Shown here: piece after piece, positions 18,032 to 26,397 of the stretch
Layout of the letters: the number at the start of each line of letters is the position of its first letter
How positions within the stretch are numbered: position 1 is the first letter of the stretch
Assembly: GCF_963931595.1 (NCBI RefSeq)
Contig: NZ_OZ007030.1
Location: 674,481-738,480, forward strand
Length of the DNA stretch: 64,000 nt
Reading direction: 5' to 3'
Origin: an uncultured Subdoligranulum sp.
Lineage (GTDB): Bacteria; Bacillota; Clostridia; Oscillospirales; Ruminococcaceae
Made by a program: the position numbers and the translations under genes
The notes under the pieces: model-generated
What the model was told of the DNA's origin: nothing
The model's database searches: none
Seen by the model: only the letters and a program-made list of their open reading frames with translations

Positions 18032-18577
18032 TCCAAACCCTTGTACCACCCGGGGCCGGTGGAGCTGGCCAGCTGTTCCTTCGGACAGAGCAGCAAGGTC
18101 AGCTATCTGCAGATGCTCACGGCTGTATGTGCCGTGGTCAACGGCGGCAATCTTATGCAGCCTTATGTGGTGCAGAAGATTCAGGCGCCGGATGGTACGG
18201 TGCTGCAGGAAAACATGCCTATCGTCAAGCGCCGGGTTATCAGTGAACAGACCAGCGCCACCATGTGCCGGCTGATGGAGGGCGTCGTTACCGAGGGGAC
18301 CGGCAAGCATGCGGCGGTGAACGGGTATTTTGTGGGGGGCAAGAGCGGTACCAGCCAAAAGTTGGACAGCGAAGACGAAGGGGCTCGCATCAGCAGTTTC
18401 GTGGCAGTGGCCCCCATCGATCAGCCGCGGCTGGCGGTGCTGGTTTGCCTGGATGAGCCTCACAGCTGGACCACCAGCGGCGGTACTCTGTCGGGACCGG
18501 TCTGTGCCGAGGTACTGGAGAAAGCATTGCCGTATCTTGGTATTGAACCGGAAGTGGAGCCTGGACCCCAGGTGTAG
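18032..18577 (+). pseudogene. C-terminal fragment of a class B penicillin-binding protein
   Basis: About 180 codons reading as the end of a PBP2/SpoVD-type transpeptidase domain: 'CSFGQSSKVSYLQMLTAVC', 'NGGNLMQPYVV', and the KTG-box equivalent 'GGKSGTSQK'. The upstream part with the SxxK active-site serine is absent. A TAG at 18029 closes the frame, and the sequence before it belongs to the truncated GT-C-like gene. It is thus a displaced gene fragment and cannot make an active transpeptidase. A TTG at 18041 could start a stub, but no ribosome-binding site was seen. Confidence 0.8.
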
Positions 18578-19105
18578 CGCTTCCGGGAACAACAGAAATG
18601 ATCCGGCTTTGCTCGACTAAAGCGTTCTATGACCTTTTTCAGCAGGGGCATTCTGATGCGACCGCTGTCATACGTCGAACCTCTTCCTGCTTTCCAAGGA
18701 AATCTTCTCCTCGGAACTTTTGCCGCGCGGGTTAACTACAACGGTGTCGTCGAAGAGCCACCGAGTATACTTCCCCTCCAAAATCTTACTTCTCAAAACG
18801 GATCTGCTGTTGCCGGTTACGATGCTGAGGGAAACGCCTGTTCGCATCAAAGAATGTCCGGAAGAAGGGAACTATAATAATAAAAGAAGCGGAGGAAACA
18901 ATCGATGGAAGGAAGGGCGTGAAGTCTTGGCCGCCATGTATTGTAATGAGACATCCGAGCAAATCCGCAGGATAATTTTTTTTCAGTCGTCAGGTTTCCC
19001 CCTTTGTATTATGATTGTATGGATTACTCTCATGGTACAGGGGGGCTGACGGCTTTATCTATTTTTATTCATTTTTAGGCTATCCGGGGAGAATATCCGA
19101 CCTGA
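18578..19105. other. Intergenic remnant region, no gene recognised
   Basis: About 530 bases between the PBP fragment and the IS21 element. Short open frames on both strands have no recognisable motif. A 'GGAGGAAACAATCG' ribosome-binding-like site at about 18892 leads into a five-codon frame (ATGGAAGGAAGGGCGTGA), preceded by an AT-rich 'ACTATAATAATAAAAG' that looks promoter-like. Composition drops in GC toward 19060. It reads as decayed intergenic sequence of unknown origin. Confidence 0.5.
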
Positions 19106-19226
19106 TGTTGGCGTCGGGAGATCGCGACCATATTTTGTCGGGAGTATTTAACCAATTTTTGTCGGAAAAGTCGGAGCCAGCAGAATAAATAAAAAGAGTG
19201 CCAACAACCCAGCACTCATAAATTGG

Positions 19227-20036
19227 TTACTCCTGCGCCACTACCGGCTCAACCGCAGGTATCTTGCCTGTTTGCAAAGAAACGGTCTCCAGTTTCTTTC
19301 CCCGGAAACTTTCACCACGCAGCTTAAACACAGTAGCATCGTCAAAGATGCGGTCCAGCGTACACAGCAAGGTAGCGTCTTCCTCAAAATCCTCGCGCCA
19401 GAGAGCCGGGTTCTTGTTGCTGGTGAAGATCATATTGAAACTGCCTTCTTTGTTGTATCGCCGGTCAATCAGGTCAAAGAACAGCCGGGTATTCTCTTTG
19501 TCAAAGGCACAGTGGCCAATCTCGTCAATAATCAGGCAAGAGGGGCGCACAAGACCGTTGAGGCAGGAATCGGTCTTTCCGGAACGTCTGGCTGCCGTGA
19601 ATCGGTCCCGGAGTTCAGATGCCTTAATGAAATAGGTCTTCAATCCGTGCTGGCAGCAGGCGTAGCCGAAAGCCTGTGCCAGATGTGTTTTACCTGTACC
19701 TGCCGGACCAATAAAGGCTAGGTTTCGGTGAGAGTAGATGGCATTCAAGGACGCCAGAACCTTCAGACGCTCCACATCTTTCCCCTTGAGCAGTGAGAAA
19801 TCAAAGTTCTCAAAGGTTTTAGGCACCTTTGTAGGAAGGCGGCTCAGTTTCAACAAAGTCTGGATAGTGGTCTGCTGCTTCTTTTCGCTGAGATAGGAAA
19901 AAAGCGTTTGCACGGCTTCTAATCCAGTCTCTGAGAATTCCTGGTCTTCCGCGAACAGCGCAAATTCCTCCGCAGAAAGATCCAGCTTCAAAACAGAAGC
20001 AGCGGACGCCACCTGCTCAAAGATTGTTTCCTTCAT
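19227..20036 (-). CDS. istB: IS21-family helper ATPase IstB
   Basis: 269 residues. The AAA+ core has Walker A 'GPAGTGKT' at residues 110-117 and Walker B 'SCLIIDEIGH', followed by sensor-like 'NMIFTSNKNP'. IstB binds DNA, oligomerises and directs the IstA transposase to target sites. Its start overlaps the istA stop by four bases, as usual in this family. Length is normal and no frameshift is seen, so it may still be active. The C-terminal Val/Ala-rich end is unremarkable. Confidence 0.95.
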   Translation of the reverse strand: MKETIFEQVASAASVLKLDLSAEEFALFAEDQEFSETGLEAVQTLFSYLSEKKQQTTIQTLLKLSRLPTKVPKTFENFDFSLLKGKDVERLKVLASLNAIYSHRNLAFIGPAGTGKTHLAQAFGYACCQHGLKTYFIKASELRDRFTAARRSGKTDSCLNGLVRPSCLIIDEIGHCAFDKENTRLFFDLIDRRYNKEGSFNMIFTSNKNPALWREDFEEDATLLCTLDRIFDDATVFKLRGESFRGKKLETVSLQTGKIPAVEPVVAQE

Positions 20037-21346
20037 ACCTGGTCCTCCTTGTCAAAATCAAATTTGGCAAAGGAAAGATCCTGCGAGGATTTTGGAAGCT
20101 GTAAAATCTGTGTTTGCACGGGTGCTGTAGGGAACTCTTCAGGCTGTACCAAAGATTCGTATTGCCCCTCACAGAAACTGTCAGTGCGGCTCCAGGTAAC
20201 GGTATGTGTAACCAGCAACACTTTCAGATCGGCAGAATAGATGCGCAACAAATCACCGCTGCGCTCCACTCTGGCTGTTGCGCCAGGATAGCTGTAAGGC
20301 ACTCCAAAACGCCGACCCTCGTAATTTACAAAACCGTCAAAGGATATTTTTCTTTCCGGACAGAGATAGAAACGGACGGCATCCTCCGGAACCATGCGCA
20401 ATTGTTCTCCACATATGGTTTCGTGAATCTTTTGAGGCGCACCATCCACAGTGCGGCGGTAGGTTCCGTTCTGTTTGTTGCACCATTCCAGCGCCTGCCA
20501 GTTGAGGTCTGTAAGATCACAGAACACCCGGTCAGCCAGGAAATTGTCCTTCACCAAACGCACCAATCGCTCCACTTTTCCCTTGGTGAAGGGATGCCGT
20601 GGCTTGCAAAGTTTTGTCTCGAAGGTAAGGGTCTGCATAAAGGCTTCGTAGTCTTTCTGCCAGACTGGATGGCCATCCAGATCCCGGTGCAGTACAACGC
20701 TCTTCATGTTGTCGGTTAACACAAAACGCGGAACCCCCATGTACTGGAAAGCGTGGATCATCCCAATAAACAGGTTTTCCTGCCGGGCATTGGGGAAGAA
20801 CTCAATATACCGCTGTCCGCAATGGTGGCAAATCATAGCAAAGCAGGCAACTCGGTAGGTCTGCCCATTGTAATCCAGAACATCAGTGAATCCCCAATCC
20901 ATCTGGTAAGCTTCACCGGGCTTTGTGACGTACCGGCGGCCACGGTTTCCCTGCGCCGCAACCAACTGGCGCTTGGCTGGAATAAGGTGTTTGTGGGCGG
21001 CGATATACTCTTTTACAATGGTTGCCCCGCCTTCAAAACCGGCCTGTCGCAAACGCTCCAACACTACAGAGGAGTTCTTGACTCCTTGGCGCAGCAAACT
21101 GTCCAACAGGCCGGTATAACCGCTGAGTTTTGTGACCGTATGTTTACTGCCTTTGGTGCTCCGAGGCAAATCTTGGAAGCTGTTTTTCTTGAGTCTGCGC
21201 AGTCTGCTACGAGATACGCCGGTTCGTCGTTCTAATTCGGCCAAGTTGATACGTTCCAGGGAAAAGGAGTCTCCCTGGAACGCCTTCATTTCTTCTATGG
21301 CTTGTGCTATACTTGGTGCAAAGCCATTACCATTTTGCTCTTTCAT
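20033..21346 (-). CDS. istA: IS21-family transposase IstA
   Basis: 437 residues from the ATG at 21346, which has AAAGGAA eight bases upstream; an earlier ATG at 21376 lacks one. The N-terminal helix-turn-helix contains 'LERRTGVSRSRLRRLKK'. The integrase core carries the acidic triad in 'YQMDWGFTD', 'VLTDNMKSVV' and 'KGKVERLVRLVKD'. It catalyses strand transfer of the element, with IstB. The gene looks intact. The region between its start and the next element holds the right IS end. Confidence 0.95.
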   Translation of the reverse strand: MKEQNGNGFAPSIAQAIEEMKAFQGDSFSLERINLAELERRTGVSRSRLRRLKKNSFQDLPRSTKGSKHTVTKLSGYTGLLDSLLRQGVKNSSVVLERLRQAGFEGGATIVKEYIAAHKHLIPAKRQLVAAQGNRGRRYVTKPGEAYQMDWGFTDVLDYNGQTYRVACFAMICHHCGQRYIEFFPNARQENLFIGMIHAFQYMGVPRFVLTDNMKSVVLHRDLDGHPVWQKDYEAFMQTLTFETKLCKPRHPFTKGKVERLVRLVKDNFLADRVFCDLTDLNWQALEWCNKQNGTYRRTVDGAPQKIHETICGEQLRMVPEDAVRFYLCPERKISFDGFVNYEGRRFGVPYSYPGATARVERSGDLLRIYSADLKVLLVTHTVTWSRTDSFCEGQYESLVQPEEFPTAPVQTQILQLPKSSQDLSFAKFDFDKEDQV

Positions 21347-21511
21347 CGCTATTCCTTTCCACTGGGTTGTTGGCACTTTCCAGTGTACAGGATTTAAAAG
21401 AGCATCGGTAGTGGCTTTATCTTTTCCGACTAAATTTGGTCTCGAACGCCCGACACTTGAAGGTTAGTTTCTCCCGACCCGAATACTGACCAACAGGAAA
21501 TACCCAACGGC

Positions 21512-22671
21512 CGATTCTCTCTGCGATAAGGTAGAATAAGTTTCGCAAATTGAAAAGTAAATAAAAAGAGACATGGTTTGCAGATCTCTGGTAGAATGAA
21601 GTTGCGACACACCATTCGAAAGGAGATAGCAAACCATGCCTGAAAAGATTGTACAGCTAAACGAGGAAGTTATCAAGGGGCAGCTCAAGGAACTCGTACG
21701 AGGCAGTGTAGAGGAGACGCTCAATGAGCTGCTGGAGGCAGAGGCCAATAAGCTGCCCCAAGCTGCCCGGTACGAACGCAATGAACAGCGCCAGGGCTAC
21801 AGCAGCGGCCACTACAACCGCAACCTCGCCACCACTTCCAGAGATGTTACCCTCAAGGTTCCCAAACTCAAGGGCATCTCTTTTGAAACCGCCATCATTG
21901 AGCGGTATCGCCGCCGTGAAAGCAGCGTGGAAGAAGCTCTCATTGAGATGTATCTAGCAGGCGTATCCGTCCGGCGTGTGGAGGATATTACCGAGGCCCT
22001 GTGGGGCAGCAAGGTGTCGCCATCCACCATCAGTGAGCTGAACAAGAAAGCGTATGTCCACATCGAGGATTGGCGGAACCGCCCTCTGCAAGGCGGACGG
22101 TATCCGTATGTCTACGTGGATGGAATCTACCTGCGCCGCAACTGGGGCGGAGAGTTTGAAAATGTAGCTATTCTGGTAGCCATTGCGGTCAACGAGGATG
22201 GCTACCGCGAGGTTCTTGGTGCAGCCGAGGGCATGAAAGAAGACAAGGCCAGTTGGGTCAATTTCTTTCAGTGGCTCCGCGGCCGTGGTTTGGATGGGGT
22301 TAAATTGGTGGTTGGTGACAAGTGCCTTGGTATGCTGGAAGCCGTGGGCGAAGTGTTTCCCGAGGCCAAATACCAGCGGTGTACAGTCCACTTTTACCGG
22401 AATGTGTTTGCTGTCACACCGCGTTCCAAAGCAAAGCTAGTAGCAAAGATGCTCAAAGCAATCCACGCCCAAGAGAGCAAGAAAGCTGCCCGCGAGAAGG
22501 CCAAAGCCGTGGTAGAGGAGCTACGCTCCATGAAGCTGAAAGAAGCAGCCAAGAAGGTGGAGGATGGCATTGAAGAAACGCTGACCTACTGCGATTTTCC
22601 CAGCGAACACTGGACTCGTATCCACACCAACAATGTCATTGAACGGCTGAACCGGGAGATCCGCCGCCGCC
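21512..22671 (+). mobile_element. IS256-family element, 3' end missing
   Basis: Only the left part remains: a leader of about 120 bases (21512-21635, left boundary approximate) and most of the transposase gene. Homology to the family stops at about 22671, and the text continues as antisense pepD with no right inverted repeat. A deletion that removed the right end together with the 3' part of pepD explains this. The leader contains 'GGTAGAATAAGTTTCGCAAA', which may include the left inverted repeat; without the right end it cannot be confirmed. Confidence 0.65.
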
Positions 22672-22862
22672 TGAACCATCAGCTCCCGCAGGGGAGAATG
22701 CTCCTGGTACTGCCAGCCGGTGTACTCACCCTCGTACTCCACATGACCGCCCAGCTGGGCCAGCAGCGCGGCCAGCCGGCGCTTGAGCATCTCTTTCTGG
22801 GAATCCACCGAACTGCGCAGACTGGAAACCGCACGCAGCGCGCGTATCGGCTTCGGTGGTGA
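21636..22862 (+). pseudogene. Truncated IS256-family transposase (Transposase_mut) fused to antisense sequence
   Basis: The frame starts at ATG 21636 after AAAGGAG. It has the DDE residues of the family in 'YVYVDGIYLRRNWGG', 'LVVGDKCLGMLEAVG' and 'NNVIERLNREIRRR'. The usual C-terminal segment after this last motif is absent. From about codon 346 ('LNHQLPQGRMLL') the frame reads through the complementary strand of the pepD remnant to a chance stop at 22862. About 40-60 native residues are replaced by some 60 foreign ones, so the enzyme is probably inactive. Confidence 0.85.
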
Positions 22863-23907
22863 GGATGGATGCCCAGATTCAGGGAAGTCTGCACCAGCCC
22901 CTCGATGGAGGGGCTCATGGCCTGGATGCCGTTGGGCAGGCAGGTCAGCAGGCAGATTGCCTTGCTGGTGGTGGCGGCATCCATGGGGGTATCGGCAACC
23001 GCCGCATCCTCCACCTTGAGGAAGAGGGCAGGGTCGGTGATGTGATACTCATTGCGCAGCGTTTCTTCCATCTCGGCAACGCCGGTGCGTGCCGCAGCGG
23101 CATCGTCCACTACGATGGTGGCGGTGCTCTCCACGGGGATGGCGTTGCTCTTCAGGCCGCCGTGCACATCCGCCAGACGCAGATCGGTCCGTCCGGCCAG
23201 ATCCTGCAGCACACGGCCCATGAGCATGTTGGCGTTGGCGCGGCCCTTGTCGATCTCGTTGCCGGAGTGACCACCGGTCAGGCCGCCCACCGTGACCTGC
23301 AGGGCGGTACCGGCAAAGGGAACCCGCGTTAGCGGCAGCAGGGAAATGGTGTTGTTGCCGCCCGCACAGCTGACGGTGAAAATGCCCTCCGCCTCGGAGT
23401 CCATATTCAGCATACGGCGGCCCTTCAGCGGGCTCACATCCAGCGAGCCCGCACCCAGCAGGCCAATCTCCTCGTCCACCGTGAAGACCGCTTCCAGCCG
23501 GGGGTGGGGCAGATCATTGGAATCCAGGACGGCCAGAGGGCCATGGCCACGGCAATGCCGTCGTCACCGCCCAGAGTGGTACCTCTGGCACTGACGAAAT
23601 CACCGTCCACCTCCAGGTCAAGACCTTCCTTGGCCATGTCCTTGGAACAATCAGGCTCCTTCTCACAGACCATGTCCAGATGTCCCTGGAGGATCATGGG
23701 TTCCGCCTGCTCATAGCCGGGCGTGGCTTCCTTGATGATGATGATGTTATTGTCGCTGTCCTGATGGTATTCCAGACCCCGTGCCCGGGCGAAGTCGGCG
23801 CACCAGTCGCTCACGGCCCTGGTGTTGCCGGAGCCGCGGGGAATGACGGACATCTCCTCAAAAAAATGGAATACACGCTTGGGTTCCAGGTTTTCCAGTA
23901 CCTTCAT
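22671..23907 (-). pseudogene. pepD: Remnant of aminoacyl-histidine dipeptidase (M20 family)
   Basis: The start 'MKVLENLEPKRVFHFFEEMS' at 23907 has a good AGGAGG site. Metal-site motifs are still readable: 'LQGHLDMVCEK', 'TTLGGDDGIAVAM', 'FTVDEEIGLLGAG'. The frame breaks at about 23535, and again in the 22830-22870 area, where the text resumes as 'SSLRSSVDSQKEM' in another frame. The gene then stops at the junction with the IS256 remnant near 22671, losing its last part. PepD normally cleaves Xaa-His dipeptides in the cytoplasm. Here it is a pseudogene unless sequencing errors caused the shifts; the truncation is independent of them. Confidence 0.88.
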
Positions 23908-23932
23908 ATAGAGTGACCTCCTTTCTGTAATG

Positions 23933-24277
23933 TTATCGGCGCAGCCGGTAACGGCCGTTGCCGGTTTCTTCCAGCAGATGCTGCTCCACCATGTACCGGG
24001 TCAGTTTCTGCACAAAGGCTGCGGCGTCCTGCACTTCCAGGCGACTGCGGGACCAGAACAATCCGGCCCGTACGCCCTGAATCTCACGGGCGATCTCTTT
24101 CCGGGTGATTGTTTCCTGCTTTTTCAGGCGGCGCACCACCCGTGCAGCACATTTGCCCAGCAGGGCGCGCTCCAGATCCCGCTGCTGCGTCATGCTGCGG
24201 CGAAGTCCCCAGAGATACAGCACCATGGTGGCGGCGGCAAACAGCAGAATTCCCACAACGATCTGCAGCAGATTCAT
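23933..24277 (-). CDS. Small membrane-anchored protein of unknown function
   Basis: 114 residues. One N-terminal hydrophobic segment (about 4-22) is followed by a basic region and a domain with a winged-helix flavour ('KKQETITRKEIAREIQG', then 'LTRYMVEQHLLEETGNGRYR'). Its ATG overlaps the stop of the upstream PqqD-like gene (24274-24277), so the two are translationally coupled, and pepD follows 25 bases later. No family was recognised. The winged-helix reading is a pattern impression only. Confidence 0.65.
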   Translation of the reverse strand: MNLLQIVVGILLFAAATMVLYLWGLRRSMTQQRDLERALLGKCAARVVRRLKKQETITRKEIAREIQGVRAGLFWSRSRLEVQDAAAFVQKLTRYMVEQHLLEETGNGRYRLRR

Positions 24278-24636
24278 GGCTTCACCTTATCCTTCCCCAC
24301 AAAGAGGATAAACTCATTGTTGTGCAGGATCTGCATATACTTGACCAGCCGGTCGTACAAAGGCTCGGCGTCATCCCCGAAGCGGGCCTTCATCCTCTGC
24401 GCCAGCGCACCGACGCTCTGGACACCGTCAATCTCCTTCCAAAGGAAACTGCCGTATTCGTCCAGCGCAATGTGACTGACCCGCGGTGTGTGGAAGATTT
24501 TCTGGGCGATGCGATCGTAGAAGCCCCGGTGCACCATATCGATGGTGACGATGCCCTGCTCGTTTTCGCTCCAGCTGTTGTGTGGATTGGTCATGGGGAC
24601 GAAATCCAGATAATTTTCCCGTTTGGTTTTGGCCAT
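24274..24636 (-). CDS. PqqD-like protein (RiPP recognition element fold)
   Basis: 120 residues from ATG 24636, with GGGAG nine bases upstream; the frame is open further 5' but without a start site. The body 'VSHIALDEYGSFLWKEIDG' followed by 'FGDDAEPLYDRLVKYMQIL' is the pattern of the PqqD superfamily, small winged-helix proteins that often bind peptide substrates. Stand-alone members with N-terminal 'NYLDFVPMTNP' are common in Firmicutes genomes outside RiPP clusters. No radical-SAM enzyme or precursor peptide is nearby, so its role here is open. It is coupled to the following small membrane protein. Confidence 0.75.
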   Translation of the reverse strand: MAKTKRENYLDFVPMTNPHNSWSENEQGIVTIDMVHRGFYDRIAQKIFHTPRVSHIALDEYGSFLWKEIDGVQSVGALAQRMKARFGDDAEPLYDRLVKYMQILHNNEFILFVGKDKVKP

Positions 24637-24668
24637 AGATTCTTCTCCCGGATGATATGTATTCAAAA

Positions 24669-24711
24669 CAGGGCTGCATACCCAAGTATACAGCCCTGTC
24701 GGCAAGAAAGC
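24669..24711 (-). terminator. Rho-independent terminator downstream of the OPT fragment
   Basis: The inverted repeat CAGGGCTGCATAC / GTATACAGCCCTG (24669-24698) is nearly perfect with a four-base loop. Read on the minus strand it is followed by TTTTGAAT. It separates the OPT remnant from the PqqD-like gene. Confidence 0.75.
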
Positions 24712-24718
24712 AATGCGA

Positions 24719-25447
24719 TTATTTGGACTTTCTCTGGTCCTTGGTGGCAAAGAGGTAGACGGTGAAGAGCAGCAGCGCAAAGACGATCAGGCCGCCGATC
24801 TGGCCGATGCTGAAGATACCGCTGATGTTGATGAGCTCGCCCACATTGCTGGCGCCCATGGGGATGACCGCCAGGACGGCCAGCAGGATGCCGACGATGC
24901 CCTCACCGGCGATCAGGCCGGAGGAGTAGAGCACACCGGACTGGACCACATTGTTCTTCTCCTTGTCGGAAGCGTAGTTGCGCTTTTCCAGAACCCAGCG
25001 CAGGGCGCCGCCCAGCATCATGGGCACCGAGAGGTAGATGGGCAGGTACAGGCCGATGGAGAAGGGCAGCACGGGGATGCCGAGAATCTCGATGACCAGG
25101 GCGATGAAGACGCCGGCGAAGACCAGGTTCCAGGGCAGGTTGCCGCCCATGACGCCCTCGACGATCATCTTCATCAGCATGGCCTGCGGTGCGGGCAGGT
25201 CGTTGGAGCCGTAGCCGCCCCAGGCCATGGAGAGCAGGTAGAGGATGCCGCCGATGGCAATGGAGGAGACCACCACGCCGATGATCTCACCCATCTGCTG
25301 TTTCTTGGGAGTGGCACCCACCAGGAAGCCGGTCTTCAGGTCCTGGGAGGTATCGCCGGCGATGGCGGCGATGACGCATAAATAAGTGCATACAAGAACG
25401 GACGGCAAGTCAAGGCGTTTTCTGCGTTTTTTATAAAAAATAGACAA
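24719..25447 (-). pseudogene. C-terminal third of an OPT-family oligopeptide transporter
   Basis: The sequence from '[17 protein letters not shown]' on, including '[16 protein letters not shown]', 'PWNLVFAGVFIALVIEIL' and 'LPFSIGLYLPIYLSVP', is the conserved end of prokaryotic OPT transporters, which are about 600 or more residues long. Only some 220 residues remain. Homology ends near 25390 and the first 20 codons of the open frame are basic and unlike the family. The gene has lost its 5' two-thirds. No convincing ribosome-binding site precedes 25447. Family members import small peptides, which would have suited the neighbouring dipeptidase. Confidence 0.85.
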
Positions 25448-25671
25448 AATACCGTATTTTCACCAACAAAAAGAATGAGAAAGAAACAAAAACTTGCCCG
25501 ATTCACAGCGATAAAGAGCCGCTGCAGGAAGAAAAAAGGGACTTCCAGAACAGGACGGATAAAGGTGAAATTTCTGCGAATTTAGTCAAAGTTCAGAAAT
25601 TGTACGGGAATTGGAGAAAATATTCTGGTATAATAACACTAAACAAAGTGTGCAAAAAATGGGAGAAAGCC
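25448..25671 (+). promoter_or_regulatory. Extended -10 promoter for the ABC/FtsX operon
   Basis: TGGTATAAT at 25626-25634 is an extended -10 element 38 bases before the ABC ATPase start. No good -35 lies at 17 bases, which suits an extended -10 promoter. The rest of this 224-base gap is AT-rich and featureless. Confidence 0.55.
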
Positions 25672-26394
25672 ATGAAAAACACGGTAAGCGGGCACCAGCC
25701 CTTTGTGGTATTCGATCAGGTGTGCAAATATTATCAGATGGGGGATACGCGCATCGCCGCGGCGGATCACGTGAGTTTCACCATCGAAAAGGGAGAGTTC
25801 TGTGTGATTCTGGGGCCTTCGGGCGCCGGAAAAACCACGGTGCTCAACATGCTGGGCGGCATGGACACCTGTGACGAGGGCACCATCATGCTGGACGGAG
25901 AGCAGGTCAGCAGCTTCAGCCAGAAGCGGCTGACGACCTACCGACGGTATGATGTGGGCTTTGTGTTTCAGTTTTACAATCTGGTGCAGAATCTGACCGC
26001 CCGGGAAAACGTGGAACTGGCGGCGGAAATCTGCCGCGACCCGTTGGACGCCGACACCGTGCTGGAGGAGGTGGGCCTGTCCCATCGCCGCAACAACTTC
26101 CCGGCCCAGCTTTCGGGCGGCGAACAGCAGCGGGTTTCCATTGCCCGGGCACTGGCCAAGAACCCCAAAATCCTGCTCTGCGACGAACCCACCGGTGCGC
26201 TGGATTACAAAACCGGCAAGCAGGTGCTGGCCCTTCTGCAGGATACCTGCCGCCAGAAGGGACGCACCGTGATTGTCATCACCCACAACAGTGCCCTGGC
26301 GGCCATGGCGGACCGGGTGATCCGCATCAACAGCGGCCGGGTGATCGAGGAAACAATCAATCCGAACCCCACACCTGTGGAAAGGATCGAATGG
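25672..26394 (+). CDS. ABC transporter ATP-binding protein (MacB/LolD type)
   Basis: The start at ATG 25672 follows GGGAGAAAGCC; an in-frame start at 25600 would lie upstream of the promoter. 241 residues with Walker A 'GPSGAGKTT', Q-loop '[10 protein letters not shown]', signature '[15 protein letters not shown]', Walker B '[12 protein letters not shown]' and H-loop '[10 protein letters not shown]'. These are the marks of the MacB/LolD/SalX family of ATPases that drive FtsX-type mechanotransmission permeases. The stop TAA is directly followed by the permease ATG at 26398. The pair probably releases a lipid, peptide or envelope substrate; which one is unknown. Confidence 0.95.
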
Positions 26395-26397
26395 TAA

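Larger units (their letters stand above)
19106..21495 (-). mobile_element. IS21-family insertion sequence
   Basis: The element carries the istA-istB pair on the minus strand. Its proposed ends are TGTTGG (19106) and CCAACA (ending 21495), which are inverted copies. Inside each end are further inverted copies of TCGGGAG (19114 and 19138 on the left, CTCCCGAC at 21471 on the right) and of GTCGGAAAAG (19161; CTTTTCCGAC at 21421), the multiple terminal repeats typical of IS21. No matching target duplication is visible beside these ends, so the exact boundaries remain provisional. Confidence 0.72.

Noticed and set aside
18578..19105. Short frames of 60-110 codons between the PBP fragment and the IS element
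   Set aside because: No motif, no convincing ribosome-binding site, frames overlap on both strands.
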